This document shows positions 33,371 to 46,509 of a stretch of DNA of 64,000 bases, piece by piece (position 1 is the first letter of the stretch; every line of letters begins with the position of its first letter). Under the pieces are notes generated by a model, which worked only from the letters and a program-made list of their open reading frames with translations, had not been told where the DNA came from and did not search any database. Both the position numbers and the translations under genes were made by a program. Source of the stretch: Eucommia ulmoides (Eukaryota > Streptophyta > Magnoliopsida > Garryales > Eucommiaceae); assembly GCA_016647705.1 (NCBI GenBank), contig CM028340.1:12291001-12355000 (forward strand). The letters are read 5' to 3'.

Positions 33371-35084
33371 TATTGTGGAGTAACATTCTAATTAGATTAG
33401 AATTATTCTTCTGAGATAAAAATATTTTCCTAATTGGATTAGGAATGTGGGATAATTTTCAAATGTTTACATGTTTATCAAATAATTTTATTTTAATATT
33501 ATGAGATGCTTTTAATAGACATGGAATTAGGATATTTTAATATTTTAATTTAATTATATTTTAATTATTATTCGATAATATGTTATAGACATAGAATTTA
33601 ATTTAATTTGAATTAATATTATTATACAATAAGGATAACTTCCTAATTTAATTAGGAAATGCCAATATTTATTAATCCAATCTGATTCATAATAGGATTA
33701 ACCGGTTCTTGTATATTTTACAAGTGATATATTATATATATTAATTAGGAGATGATCATGGATTAAACCTGTTTGAGCTATGCAATTGGTTTATGGGATT
33801 GGTTGTAATATTTTTAGATTGGTCTTTTAAATCTAATTAGTATTGTAATTATTTTTTTGAGGATTTTTCAAGGGTTTGCATGTTGTGCCTCATTTTTATT
33901 TTTATTGTATGATCCCCTTCTAGATATCTTTTCCTCCCTATGAAATGTATCCTCTTATTTTTATTATTTTTATTTATATTTATAATTTTAAGAAGACGAA
34001 GATGAGACTCAACAATGATAGAAAACCAAGCCTAATTCGGAGCATGAAGTAATGGAGGCCAAGAAATTGAAAGCCCAAGAAAGAGGCCCATTTTATGAGC
34101 CATCTTATGTTTAATTAATTACATAACTAAATTAAACCTAAATATTTGGCCCAGCGGCTCAGGCTGAATCAACCTACAAGTACATGATCATCCCAGCCCA
34201 TTTATATCCGTGTATGGGGTAATTTATTTTATGCTAAGGCGAGTAGTGGTAAGTGAAAGAAGAGAAGTTAAGTGTTTTATTTTGTAGCAATTAACATGCC
34301 TGTATGAGGAATTTATTTATTTTTTATATGTATGTGATGCATGTTAAACAAACTAAATAAATTAAAAGATGAGATCTAAATATCCCTCAATGAAAATATT
34401 AAGTTGTAAGCGAAAGCATATGAGATATGCATCTTCGTGGTCTTCTACTATGGAGATTTGTTCAGGTAGGGGTTTTATAAGCTTAAAGTCGGGACCTAGC
34501 TTTCAGGTGGTATCGTGTCCTAAAAATAAAGCTCACAATGAATTTATCTTTATTTATAATATTCAAAGAGTGGAATAGTGTGGTCCCTTAGCTAGCAATG
34601 TGCATATTGAGACCAGCTTGAACCATACTGGGTAGGTGTAACCGAACTAGGGAGATATATCCTTAGCTCTCGGGCGGGCTATGATCAAAATAGAGATCAA
34701 ACATGAATTTAATCTTACCCAAAAGGTAAGAGGAAAGAGTTGCCTATGCCCAAAAGTGGTAGTTCGTTAGCTGTCGGGCCGATATTTTAATTTCTGAAAG
34801 GTTAGGCTAAGTTCTAAATGATCCAGTTGTCTTAGGGACAAACATTGAATAGAAACAAACAAGAGAATTATAAGTGGGCTCGATGTTATTAGATAACGTC
34901 AATTAACAAGTTCTAGATACTGTACGATGAGTCTATTGAACAAGTATACAATAGTGAATGCTTGGAGTCTGTCTGTAGCAAGCGCAATTATACTGCAAGA
35001 TATAACACCTTAAAAGGTATTCTTTCAGGGAGATTGGAGATAAGATCTTCTGTCAGTGAGCTAGAACCCAGGATGATTGTTCAT
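33371..35084. other. Unclassified repeat-like region
   Basis: AT-rich up to about 33980, then more balanced. At about 34575-34800 the text CCCTTAGCT...CTCGGGCGGGCTATGATC...GAGATCAAACATGAA looks like transposable-element noncoding sequence, but I could not assign it. The small ORFs (for example 34369-34578, 34962-35159) are unsupported. Confidence 0.4.
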
Positions 35085-35180
35085 TGTTGGACCACATATT
35101 TACCCAAGAGGGGGGGTGAATTGGGCAATTTAAAAAAAATTAAACAAATAATTTACTAATAAATTAAAGGGAAAAGTACA

Positions 35181-37373
35181 TGTTGGCCCAGTGGAATACC
35201 CAAGAGGGGGGTAAATTGGGTAATTAAAAAATATCAGAGAAAAAATAACACTTCAAAAATCAAACAATTAATTTTATCCTAAAATTAATTATTATCTTTA
35301 TAGCAGCGGATAAGTGTAATAAGCTCTAGGTGCACACCCAAACAACACAAGATAAAATAAAGAAAATAAGTAATGCAGTATATACAGATATATCCTGATT
35401 CACTAAGCTACTCTTGGCTAATTCAGTCCTTTGAGTCCCATGGAGATTCGCACCCACTAAACTTAAGATTCCTTTACAGGTAGGAACCAAACCCTCAAAA
35501 TGATTCTTTTCACAGGCTCAGAATCAACCTTTACAAATTTCTTTCTCTAGGCTTAGGAATAACCTCTACTTTTTACAAGCTCAAGAATAACCTAATTCTA
35601 TTACAAGAAGAATCACAACCTAATTTTTTTTATACCTTAGGCTTAAGAATCAAAATATCACAAAAACACTCCAACTATCCTTTTTCCAGGTAAGGATGGA
35701 ATATTTACAAAATTTACTCAAAATCAATTCTATCTAGGAAGAATTACTACCTCAATCTCTTTACAGGAAGAGACTGAAAACCAGCTACCCTTTGATTAAA
35801 TATCCCCAACAATATTTAATCCATTACACTACTTACCAATACAAATTGATAAGTAGATTATCTCACTCGGTGCTTCTATCACCCCAGATAAATTAAAACT
35901 CGATTAATATCTCAAATCTAGTGATAGAAAAGTGTGAGATTGAAAATCTGATTTTAAACAAAAGATGGATAACAAATAATTGAGCATATAATCAGATTCA
36001 AGAAATTGTTTATAAAATAATTTCTTAAATAAAAATAAGAAATAATTTCTAAAGATCAATTTCCAACAATTAAACAAACAATGCACCAAAGAAAGTAATT
36101 GAAAAGATCTCACCGGGAATCCACAGAAAAAATAAATAGAGCGATGATACTTCAGATCCGATAGCAGCAAAGATTACTAGCAATGATTCTCAAGATCATC
36201 TCTTAGAATAGCTCTCACAAAATCTCAGAAAGATAACTCTTAGAACAACACAATATGATCTTATTTCTTTAAGCTCACTTATCTTGATTTTATGTTTCAC
36301 TGCTTAATAATATATGAAAAACGCAGGTCTATATATATGGGAAATAAATAAGCTCTCTAACGGCTAGTTCCCATTTATCATGACACTTAAATGCTCTCTT
36401 AGACCCCGTATATCATTATGACTTCATTTTGGTTCAATTTACTTAATAAATGGCTTTTAAATTTTTCAATTAAGTCCCCCAAATATTTCTCAATCTCAAT
36501 TAAATATACTAGAAACAATTTTATGTACCAAATTAAGAAACATTAAAATTTAATGAACCAACTTAATAGGATTTAAATAATAGGTGAAGTATATCTTAAA
36601 TATCATAAGATCCCTTAAATCTCTCACAAATCCCAACAAAAAAATGGCTACTTTTAGATATGAATTCGGAATCCTCATTATCCTGAAATAGTGCTCTCAG
36701 TCGACCGGTCAGTCAACTGCTAGATTCAGGATGTAGCCAAGCCAAAGCTGCTGCGTTCATCGGTTGACCTATCTATCGACTTGGAGATTTAGAGAGTTCG
36801 ATTTACCTTCACCGGTCGACCTACCTGTCGACTTAGAGATATAAAAAGTTCATTTTCTCTTCACCGGTCGACTTACCTGTAGACTTAGAGATATAGAGAG
36901 TTCTGTCTGCTTTGTCCGGTCGACTTACCAATCGATTTATGTATACTGGATCTCTTTTCTGAACTCGTTTTTAACTTTTTCTTATTTACATTTTCTCCCC
37001 TTTAACCATTTTCTTTTTTAATTAAGCTCCACTAACTTCTTAAATTCCATTTTAGTCAATTATAAATATTTCTTTCCAAATACACATATGAGCAAATAAT
37101 TTCATCTTATCAAAACACACATAAACAATAATTTTTTTTGTGCCGTGTGAGTTCCTAATTGGGATATTAAGAGTTGAAATTCACCTGAATTGTTTTCCCT
37201 AATTTCGTCAAACTCTTAATTCTTCATCATCTTTGATATTATCATTTAGCATCCATTCATAATTTGTCATCGCATCTTCATCACTGGAACTTAATTAACT
37301 GAAACACTTAACAAACCATTAGTTTCACCAAAATATCAACACTTAATTGTTCATCAAAATCTTAGGATCAACA
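35181..37373 (-). mobile_element. SIRE-like solo LTR inside the MULE terminal repeat
   Basis: It is 2193 bp, flanked by GTACA at 35176-35180 and 37374-37378. On the minus strand it begins TGTTGATCCTAAGATTTTG and ends ...CTCTTGGGTATTCCACTGGGCCAACA. It is the same broad LTR type as the host element but clearly a different family member. It contains about four ~62-66-bp repeats at 36690-36950, each with an ACCGGTCGAC(C/T)TACC core and GACTTAGAGATATA. Confidence 0.88.
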
Positions 37374-37639
37374 GTACATTTTAGACTCTCTAACTATTGA
37401 CACGTTTCTAAATAGTCCTTCTAAGTTTACGCGTTTCATTTTAAACCCTCTAGTATCAACACGTTTTTAAATGGTCATTCTGTTAAAATTTTTGTCAAAA
37501 GTAACAGAATGGAGAGTCAAAATAATATTTTTACCTTTTTTTAAATTTTTAATCATTTTCTCTTCTTCTTTTTTTCCCACTCAACTCTCTCTCTCTCTTC
37601 CTCCCTCACTCTCTCCCATTCCTCTTCTTTTTCCTCAAC

Positions 37640-38511
37640 TTTTTCATTACCTCCATTGACAATCTCACTTCCTTCATCTCCAAACAAACCCTTATCATCT
37701 CATTCTTGTGCTCAATCTCCTCGTGAACCCTAGCCACTAGACTCCCCATCGTGTCTAAATCTCGATTCTAAATGTAAGTACCCTTTGCCGCCACATCGAG
37801 TTGATTCCCAATTTTCCTCAGAAATCGAAAACTCAGAATTCTGTTCTTCATAGGGCTTACGAGAAACTCTATAATCACAGATCCCATGACGAAACCCAAG
37901 AGCGTGTGGGTCACGACGACGTCAGTCGCAATCATGACCAAACCACAAGCTAACGTCACGCAAACATCGGATGCCTTGTTCAAAAATCAATCAGTCTATC
38001 CTCCTTGAAACCCTAATTCTCTTCAATTTCTGGTGATGCAAAACCAACGAGTATCTGTTGTAGATAATCATGAAATCCTGAGATTTGAGATTTGAAAAAG
38101 AATTTTTTGTGATGAGGAAAGAGCTCAAATCTGATGAGATTTGGCTGGGAGAATGATTCTCAAGTTGAATCGAGTGCAATTGGATTATGCTCTTGAGAAG
38201 CTCTGTGCAGATCTTGGATGTCTCGAAGCTAATATCGAAGTAATCAAAAAGTAAGGTTTTGAGATTGGATTTTTTAGTAGGGTTTTTGATTCGAGGATTG
38301 TTGCTAATTGTTTTTGGTCGGGATCTAGGAGGATTTTAGCGAAATTGTGATAATAAAATCTGGATGAAGATGGATATGAAGATACCTCGTTTACCAGGAG
38401 TTCATTAGCCTTGATAAAGAAATCGACGAAGGATTTTGTTTGGATTGCGCAAACATACTCCTCGTTTACGTTCAGGGTGGCACCCCCCGATACAAGGGTG
38501 ATTCCACCCAT
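37640..38511 (-). pseudogene. Captured UPF0496 (At14a-like) gene fragment
   Basis: Read on the minus strand the order is: LNVNEEYVCAIQTKSFVDFF (about 38490-38430), ILLDPDQKQLATILESKTLL, then after a one-base frame change near 38265 LKTLLFDYFDIS and ICTELLKSIIQ, HHQKLKRIRVSRRID, SDVCVTLACGLVMIA (a membrane segment) and QLDVAAKGTYI, NRDLDTM, VARVHEEIEHK down to about 37640. This is the co-linear layout of UPF0496 proteins, a plant membrane-associated family of unclear function. At least one frameshift and two stops (38000 region and after GTYI) make it a pseudogene. The copy covers about 290 codons and seems intronless. Confidence 0.8.
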
Positions 38512-40848
38512 GAAATAGGGGGTGGTACTCCTCGTAACAGGGGGTGAACCACCCCTGTTACCGGGGTGGAATCACCTTAGTAATAAGGGTGATTCCAGCG
38601 GGAAAAGTAAAAGGAAGAGAGAAAGAGGGGAGGAGAAAATGAGAAAGAGAAAGAGAGATAAGTGAAAAAAGAGAAAAAAGAAAAAGAAAAAGAGAAAATG
38701 ATTAAAAAATTAAAAAATGTAAAAATACTATTTTGTCTCTCCATTCTATTATTTTTAATAGAAGGACCATTTAAAAACATGTTGATACGTAGAGGGTTCA
38801 AAATGAAATGTGTAAACTTATAAGGACTACTTAGAAACATGTCAAAAGTTAGAGGGTTTAAAATATACTTTTCCCCAAATTAAATTACCAATTTTTGTAA
38901 CTAGTTGTTATCTTGAATTCAAGTGAAAATGTGAATTAACTAAGTGCATAACCAAACATATAAGAGATAGAGAAATTGACACAAAGATTTATCTTGGTTT
39001 GGTAAACTACTCTTACTTACGTCTAGTCCTTTGAGGTTCCACAGGGATTTCACATTTCACTAAACCTGATCCTTTTCTTAGGTAGTAACCAAACATTTAC
39101 AATCTCTTTTCCTGACGCAAGATTAACCTAATTGTTTTCCCAGGCTCAGAATAAAACATTTACAATCTTTTTACCAGACTAAAGACTAACCTAATTCTTT
39201 CTGTAGGCTAAGAATCAAACCTATCTATTTTTCAAGTTAAAGACAAACCCTATCTTTATTACAAGCTAAAGACTATCCTTATATTTTTCTCAGGCTAAAT
39301 ATTAACCCTTGATTAAGTAGCGTCCCTGTATTCCTAATCTACTCTCACTTAGACCAAGTATGTTTAGGATTAAGCCACAACTCACAAATACAAAAAAAAA
39401 AAAAAAAAAATTGATTTTTCTCACAAGAGTTTCTACCACCTCAAATCAAAATATAATCAATTAATGCCCCGATACTATTTGATAAAAATATATGTGAGAA
39501 TATAAATCTGATTATAAACAATTATAGCATAGAGATTATAGAAATCAGTTGTTCAGGAAAAATTCTTTTCACAAGATTTTCAGGATATTCAAAGATTGAA
39601 ACAATTTTTCAATAAAAAAAATACTATAAGCAATCAATAGATATTAATTAATTAAAGCACAAAAATTTGAGCAAGTAAACAAGAACATTCTTACTGGGAT
39701 TCCTTTAGGAAGATCAAATGTAAGACTCAAACCCGGTATAGTAAAATCAACACTTTCTTCAATCAAGAATATTTTGCAAAAATTTTCTCTCAAAAATATT
39801 TCAAAATATGATACGATCTATATTTTTAAAACTCTAAAAAATGTATGTATTCTTGCTGATTTTTTTGATTAATTTAAATGAAATTTCTAGGTCCATATAT
39901 ATAGATTCTAAACAATGCTTATAAAGGTTATTTTTTAAAAGATATACCCAAAAATAGCATATATAGACCCCATATATTAATCCATTTAAATCAATAATCT
40001 TTGACCAATAAATGAACTTTAAAAAATCGTGACTTAGTCCCAAAAATATTTTAATTAAAACCTCATAAAGATAGAAAGAAGTTTTCACGGTAAAAATCAT
40101 AGAATCAGAGAATTTGTGGACTAAATATTAAGATCTTCAAAATATATGATATATCTTCGAAATTAGTCAAAGCCTATTTAAATATAATATATCAAATCCA
40201 AATAAAAAATAAAAAAAAAATAGGTAGAGGATCTTTTAAAACATTCTGGTCCAAAGATCTAAAATTTGCCAATTCGATCAACCGGTGTCCACAAGTGGTT
40301 GATCGTTTGACCTCCAAATGTTAGATTTCTAGCCATTAAACCCTAAGTTAGTTGACTGGTTCCTCAACCAGCTAGAACCTAAATCATTCATTCATCTAGG
40401 GGGTCGACCATTCACCCAAAAACCATCAACTTGAATTAGGCGGTCGACCGCTTCCTTTTCCCAGTCAACCGTTCAGGTTGAAAAAATATATTTTCTTTAA
40501 TTTTTGAATATTTTATCAATCAAAATTTTAGGAAACATATTTTGACACTTAAATTTATCATTGCTTACCATATTTCAACTTAATTTTAAGTATTATGCGT
40601 GATCCTAATCGGGTTGCATTAAGAGCATAAAAAGAATTGAGGTGTTTTACCTAGAAATACAAAAATTCTTATTACTAAAAAATTCTTCAAATTAGTCATT
40701 GCAACCATCTCAATTTTTCTTAGATATCTTATTGAAAATTATTTTTTTCTTATTTGTTCAATCGGAACTAAAATCTGAAATACTCAACACATATTAGTTT
40801 CTTAAAACATCAACGTTAATTGATTCATCAAAACATCTAGGGTCAGCA

Positions 40849-41759
40849 ATCTACCACTTTTTAATGATGACAATTCAGATCATAATGAGAAAATAAATTT
40901 AATCATATAGAGAGATGCAATGATAGTTAAAGATATTTTAAGAAATTTTTTTCAAAACATATTTTCCCTCCTTAATAAAAGTACTTACAAAATCATGAAA
41001 ACATCATATTCTCTCCCCTTTTGTCATATAAAAAAATGGAGATGTATGAATCAAAACATCTAAAGATATGGGTAAAAATATTTTCATGATTCAATTTTGA
41101 AAATTTCAAAACAATCTAGGGCCTCTAGGCGAACATAATTTTGCCTAACTATTCCCAAACCTCGAATAATTTTTTAAAACATATTTTGCCCAAGGTTTTG
41201 AAAAATATTGTAAAATATTTTTCCTTTGTACCAAATCTCAAAATTTTAAAGGTTTAAAAATTAACTTTGAGGTACTGATAAAAATAATTTTGAATTATGA
41301 CAATGAATACCAATAATATATTCTTAAACCAATGAAAAACTTTTACTTTGAGGGATTTACTTTAAAACCAAATAAAGATTTTTCTGATGAAATGAATAAC
41401 CATTAAAAAAAAAAACTCTTTTTTTTTCAAGAAATTTGATTTTAAAGATAAATATGTTAAAAAAATTAGGCAAGATTCAATTCAATTAAAATATCAAACA
41501 AAACAAGATAATTATAAGGACAAATTTAATCTATTTTATATGGATCACTTTGGGACAATTTGTGAGATTAAAACTAGATAGAATTCATGATAAACCATCC
41601 AAAAGATAATATCCAAAATAAACTAGATTATATAAATGATAATATCCGAAATAAACTAGATCATCCAAACATAAAATATCTAGTTGAGATATCCATCACA
41701 ATACCTATGTTCTTTAACATAAAGCAAAAAAGAGAATTACTAGATAACCATTAAGAAGA
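40849..41759. other. SIRE-like element, region before the 3' LTR
   Basis: AT-rich noncoding sequence with the element's polypurine tract at its left edge. Around 41010-41020 CTCTCCCCTTTTGTCAT is seen, a motif I know from the noncoding part of SIRE-type elements. No ORF is supported. Confidence 0.5.
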
Positions 41760-42816
41760 AACTAGAACCATGAAACAATCGCTAGGCCATAGGAAAACCA
41801 GAATGTGGGGGAGGATAATATGAGCTTGACGGTCCTGAAAAACTAGGGGGTGGATAGAAAGCCTGACGATTCTGAATCATATCACAAATCTGATTTACTG
41901 ACATTGTCAAACCATCAAGCCTTCAATCTAATACTTCAATGTGCTATTGAAAATTATCAAATTTAACCTGTAACTGATCAAGCCTTTGATGGATACCGTC
42001 TAAATGTCTTGATGCATTTCTATCTTTTTGCATTTCCGATTTTTTTTTTTCATTAAGATAGGATCCATCGATTTTGCACAAACTCATACCCCATGAAACG
42101 AATTGTGTTTATGTTAAGTAGGAAGTATTTCTCATGTAGTAAGTTTACTAATCGTCACTAAGGAGAACTTGGAAATTTTGTATAACGTAACATACAATAT
42201 CAACGTACGGTAATACACGAGACCCAACATTCAATTGATACTGCATGTATCCTATGATAAGAGATGGGAGATCAATTTTAGTCCTCTTCATAATAGAATG
42301 CAATGTGAACGTATCATAGTCAATTACCATGGAATTATGACTATCACGGGGAACAATAGCAAGAGTAATGATAGAATGGTAGATACGCTTTTCAAGATCT
42401 AGAGACGTGGCTTTAAAATCAATAATATCCAATTCCTAACGAACTTGTTCAAGATTAAATTTGATTAAAGCCAAGTGGGTGTGTTACGGGGAAATATCGT
42501 TCATCTTTTAAATTCAAGTGTACATGCAAACACATCCAATCGTTGATCAGTATTCACACCATTCACGTACAATCAAAGTTTATTCTCAACTAGATGAAAA
42601 TTACTGTAGAGCAATTTCACCTAGTGACTAACATCTGCCTTCTAACAGAAATTCATCCCACCCTAATCTTTTAAACTTGGACAAAACATTAATTCGTCCA
42701 GATAGAAGTTCTTTAAAGTGGATGAGCCTACTAAACACCACTTTTATGTTGCCTACGTCATTTTGAAACTTACTTTGGCTTTCCAAACTCAAGAACTTTT
42801 CATTGTCAAAATCCAT
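41760..42816 (-). pseudogene. Extra ORF of the SIRE-like element, plant transposon-type domain
   Basis: On the minus strand, pieces 42816-42628 (MDFDNEKFLSLESQSKF, then LGWDEFL) and 42432-42148 (DIIDFKATSLDLEKRIYHS, LAIVPRDSHNSMVIDYDTF, KTKIDLPSLIIGYM) match the pattern of the 'putative plant transposon protein' domain (PF20167 type). The typical landmarks are an LGW..F start, a central LPR.SHD..T..D motif and a LPY.. end. A helical segment (HLDGIHQRLDQLQ) and a Pro/Ser-rich tail (YPPPSFSGPSSSYYPPP) follow to about 41760. Stops and shifts are present. The segment stands where pol or env-like sequence would be expected. Confidence 0.6.
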
Positions 42817-43449
42817 TATTTGAGCTCCTTTTTTTTTTTTTTTCTAATTCTTTTTTTTTTTCTTTCTTAGAGCCATATAACAAATAGCATAATCCAAGAG
42901 ACCTTAAAGATGAGACTAAGACCAAATAACCAACATACAAACACAGATCTGACAATTCCAATATAAAAACTCAATAAAATCAAGAAATGGGTATGAATCT
43001 TACCAAGAGTGAGTGATTTGGAGAGAAAGAACCGCGAGAATGAAGAACCAACCCTTTTACATTTAAATCACATTTCACATATCACAAATCAACTAGATCT
43101 AGCCTTTTGATAGAAAGATCTTTGAATATGGACGAAGGTGATAGGTTTTGGTTAAATGGATCTTGGAGAGAATGATAAATGAATCATACAAATGAGAGAA
43201 AGTCCTAGATTCATGAACCTATACTGTCAGAAAACGGTCGACCGGTCTATAGGATGGTTGACCGGTCTCTTAAAAACTATATCTTAAGCTTCTTCTTCAC
43301 TTTTGCGATCAACCAGTCAAGCTGGTGGTCTACAAGTCAAGCTAAATTTTGACAGTTTTGTTAATTTTTAACCTTATTTATATCTCAAATGATCCTCATA
43401 AAATTGTTATAAAAAAACGTATTAAATACTAAATTAAAACATATTAACT

Positions 43450-44602
43450 TTATATATTATGATAATTTATAACATATTGAGATGCATCAGTCTCCTTAAC
43501 AAAATTTATATACTTAAACTTAAGGAAGTTTGACCTACCTTTTTCATCCTTGAGAGCTACTGGTGTATGTACCCTAATTTTATGACCAACACAAGTCTCA
43601 GCCTCCTGTGTAACAATTGTTTGAATTGCTTTGATATTTTGGGATATATCTAGTTGATTCACCTTGATAATGTCTTTGTTTAGTTTGGGCATCTCCGGTT
43701 GAACTCTAGTAACAAGTACTTTGCCCTTCTTTGATACTTGTGATTGATCAAACTTGTATTGATCCACAATGATTTTATATATTGTTATAATTTTGAGGTT
43801 GTACTATTTTCTAATGATAATCATTGTTTTACCTTGCGTACTAAATCCACAACTATCTAAAATCATCCACTTTATGCCTTGGTACATTATTCTCATTCAT
43901 TCTCCTTGGCCTAGTAAATCTTGCATTTTTACTTGCATGAAACATTTCTTTTCTTCGTATCTAGTTACTTTTGGATCCAATTGGATAACCATGCAGTTGA
44001 TAATACTATTTCTCAAGATGACCATGTTTCCCACAATAATAGCATCTAAATACATTTAGGTTCTTCTTACGATAATAAATTTTCCGTGTAGAGGCACAAT
44101 ATTGATAATGATAATGTGATGTTATCTTCGAGTCGATCGATTTTTCAAAAACATTAGGTTTCTTAGAATTCTTGAATTTTTCAACACTGTCCTTAAGATT
44201 TTTTTGAGTCTATTTGAGTTTCCATTCCATTACGCCAATATTCACTCGTAGATCAAAAAATTTCTTATTGATAAATTCAATATCATCATACAAGATTCTA
44301 GAATCATTTTCAACTGAGTGTATTTTCAAACGTGCTTTATCGAGTTTATACCTTGAATTTTCTAATTTAAAATTTAATGCCTTATTTAATTTTTTAACAT
44401 TTCTAAAATTTCCAATCCTTTGTTGAAGATTTGAGATATCGTTTTTCATAAAAGAATTTTCTTGTTTAAGAGATTCAACATTATCAAGAAAGTTGTTTAT
44501 TTCGAGAAGAACATTTGAAAATTCCTTAGTTTCAAAATATTTATCCAAATCATTATTTTGACGAGATAAAACAATAACAAACTTTTTATTTTCAAGAGTC
44601 AA
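43450..44602 (-). pseudogene. Gag remnant of the SIRE-like element
   Basis: The first part (44602-44210) is an uninterrupted 130-codon coiled coil (LSRQNNDLDKYFETKE, then NSFMKNDISNLQQRI). It is followed at about 44085-43990 by a CCHC-like knuckle (CYYCGKHGHLEKQ), then a basic stretch (TRPRRMNENN). A further open segment (43767-43450) has no recognised domain. The order coil, knuckle, tail fits the C-terminal half of a SIRE-type gag. The N-terminal half is not recognised. Confidence 0.6.
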
Positions 44603-46509
44603 ATTTTTGGAAACGTTTTAAATTTTCTTTAGTAAGAAACCTTGTAAAAATGAAAAGTTTTGCAATAACATTAGGATTCACCTTATTATCATTATATTTA
44701 TCATTTCCACCTATAGAACATTGATTCTTAGAACAGGTAGGAGACACATATTCATTGTCTACTATGCAATCGATGTGATCGTGTTAGCTAGGATATGAAC
44801 CCTATTTATCTAAGCCATCTCTGATAGCAACTGTTGGTCTACAGATCTACCCAAAGGGGATAAATTAGGTAGTTTAAAAAATTTAAACAAATAATTTATC
44901 AATAAAGTAAATCACCAATTTCCCTAACCGATTGTTAGCTTGAATTAAAGAGAAATTGTTAATTAACTAAGTGCACAATCAAACAGATACAACATGGAGA
45001 AATTGATACAAATATTTATCTTAATTCAGTAAGCTACTCTTACCTACATCTAGTCCCCTAAGCTCCCGCAGAAATTTCGCAATCAGATAAACCCGATCCC
45101 TTTCCCAAGTAGAAACCAAACCTTTACAATCTTTTCCACAGGCGCAAGGTTAACCAAATTATTTTACCAGGCTTAGAATCAAATGTTTACATTCTTTTTA
45201 CCAGCTGAAGACTAACTGATTCTTTTGCAGACTCAGAATCAAACCTATATTTTTTCCAGGCTAAAGACTAACGCTATTTTTTTTTTCCAGACTAAAGATT
45301 AATCCTTGATTAGGCAACATCACTGTATTCCTAATCCACTCTCACTTAGACCAATTACGTTTAGGCTTCATCCATAACTCAAAAATAAAATAAAATATTG
45401 ATTCTTCTCACATGAGCTTCTATCACCTCAAATCAAAATATAATCAATTAATGGCCCGATACTATGTGAGGATACAAATCTAATTATAAATAATTATAGC
45501 ACAAATATTATAAAAATCATATTTTTAGAAAAAAATTGTTTCACAAGATTTTCAGGATATTCAAATATGAAAACAATTTTTCAATCAAAAATACTACAAG
45601 CACAATCAATAGATATTTATAAGTTAAAGCATAGAAATTTGAGAAAATAAATAAGAACATTCTTACTGGGATATATTTAGGAAGATCAAACGTAAGACTC
45701 AAACTTGGTATAGCAAAATCAACACTTTCTTCAATTAAAGATATTTTGTAAAACTTTTCTCTCAAAAATATTTTTGAAAATAATGCAATCTCTCTTTTTA
45801 AAAAAATTAAAAATATTTGTATTCTTGATTATATATTGATTAATTTAAACGAAATTCACTGGTCTATATATATAGATTTTAAACTAGGCCTGTAACGGTT
45901 ATTCTTTGAAAGATATATTAAAAAATAACATATGTAGACCCCATATATTAAATCCATTTAAATCTGTAATCTTTGACCCTAAATAAACTTTCAAAACTTC
46001 ACTATTTAGCCCCAAAAATATTTTAATTAAATCCTCATAAAGATATAAACAAGTTTTCCTGGTAAAAATCATAGAATCAGAGAATATGTGAACTAAATAT
46101 CAAGATTTTAAAAATGTAAGATATATCTTTAAAATATGTCAAAACTCATTTAAAATATAATATATTAATGTAAGACCCAAATTTTTTGCATACGCATAAT
46201 TTTAGTTGCATTCTAGAACATTTAGAAAATAATGGGATAAATTGTGTCAAATCATATTTATTTCAAAAATTTTAGGGGTTAATTAACAATTTTAAAAATA
46301 TTAATTTTAGATTTTGAGTTTAACTAATAACTTAAAGATAATTGAGGTGGGGGGGATTAATGTAATTTCATAATAAATAAATAAATGAATTAAGTAAGTG
46401 GGGTGAGATCATTTCCTTCATTGAGAAGGAAATGACCTCCCATATATATATATATATGCACACACATTTCAACCATTACAAAACACAAAGAAAAAAAAGA
46501 AGAAAGAGG

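Larger units (their letters stand above)
35169..38876. mobile_element. Pack-MULE carrying a UPF0496 gene, split by a solo LTR
   Basis: The inverted ends GGGAAAAGTACATTTTA and GGGGAAAAGTATATTTTA extend as terminal repeats of about 250 bp (37379-37630 against 38600-38876, with shared GACA(C/T)GTTTCTAA(A/G)TAGTCCTT and a CT-rich/AG-rich inner part). The TSD AAATTAAA is at 35161-35168 and 38877-38884. Without the nested solo LTR the element is about 1.5 kb. No transposase is present. The interior is a captured host gene fragment. An 8-bp TSD with long TIRs fits a Mutator-like element better than hAT. Confidence 0.8.
35085..40848 (-). repeat. 3' LTR of the SIRE-like element (split by a MULE)
   Basis: Parts 35085-35168 and 38877-40848 join across the MULE and its 8-bp TSD. 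The right part aligns with 44900-48970 (shared TGAATTAACTAAGTGCA, CTACTCTTAC, CCGATACTATTTGA, CCTCATAAAGATA). A run of degenerate ~30-40-bp units with (C)AGGCTAAGAATCAAACCT is at about 39050-39310. Several GGTCGACC/GGCGGTCGACCGC motifs lie at about 40270-40460. Confidence 0.75.

Noticed and set aside
35085..35230. Two adjacent copies of ACCCAAGAGGGGGG read as a local tandem duplication
   Set aside because: They are the ends of two different LTRs brought together by nested insertion (MULE plus solo LTR), as shown by the TSDs GTACA and AAATTAAA.
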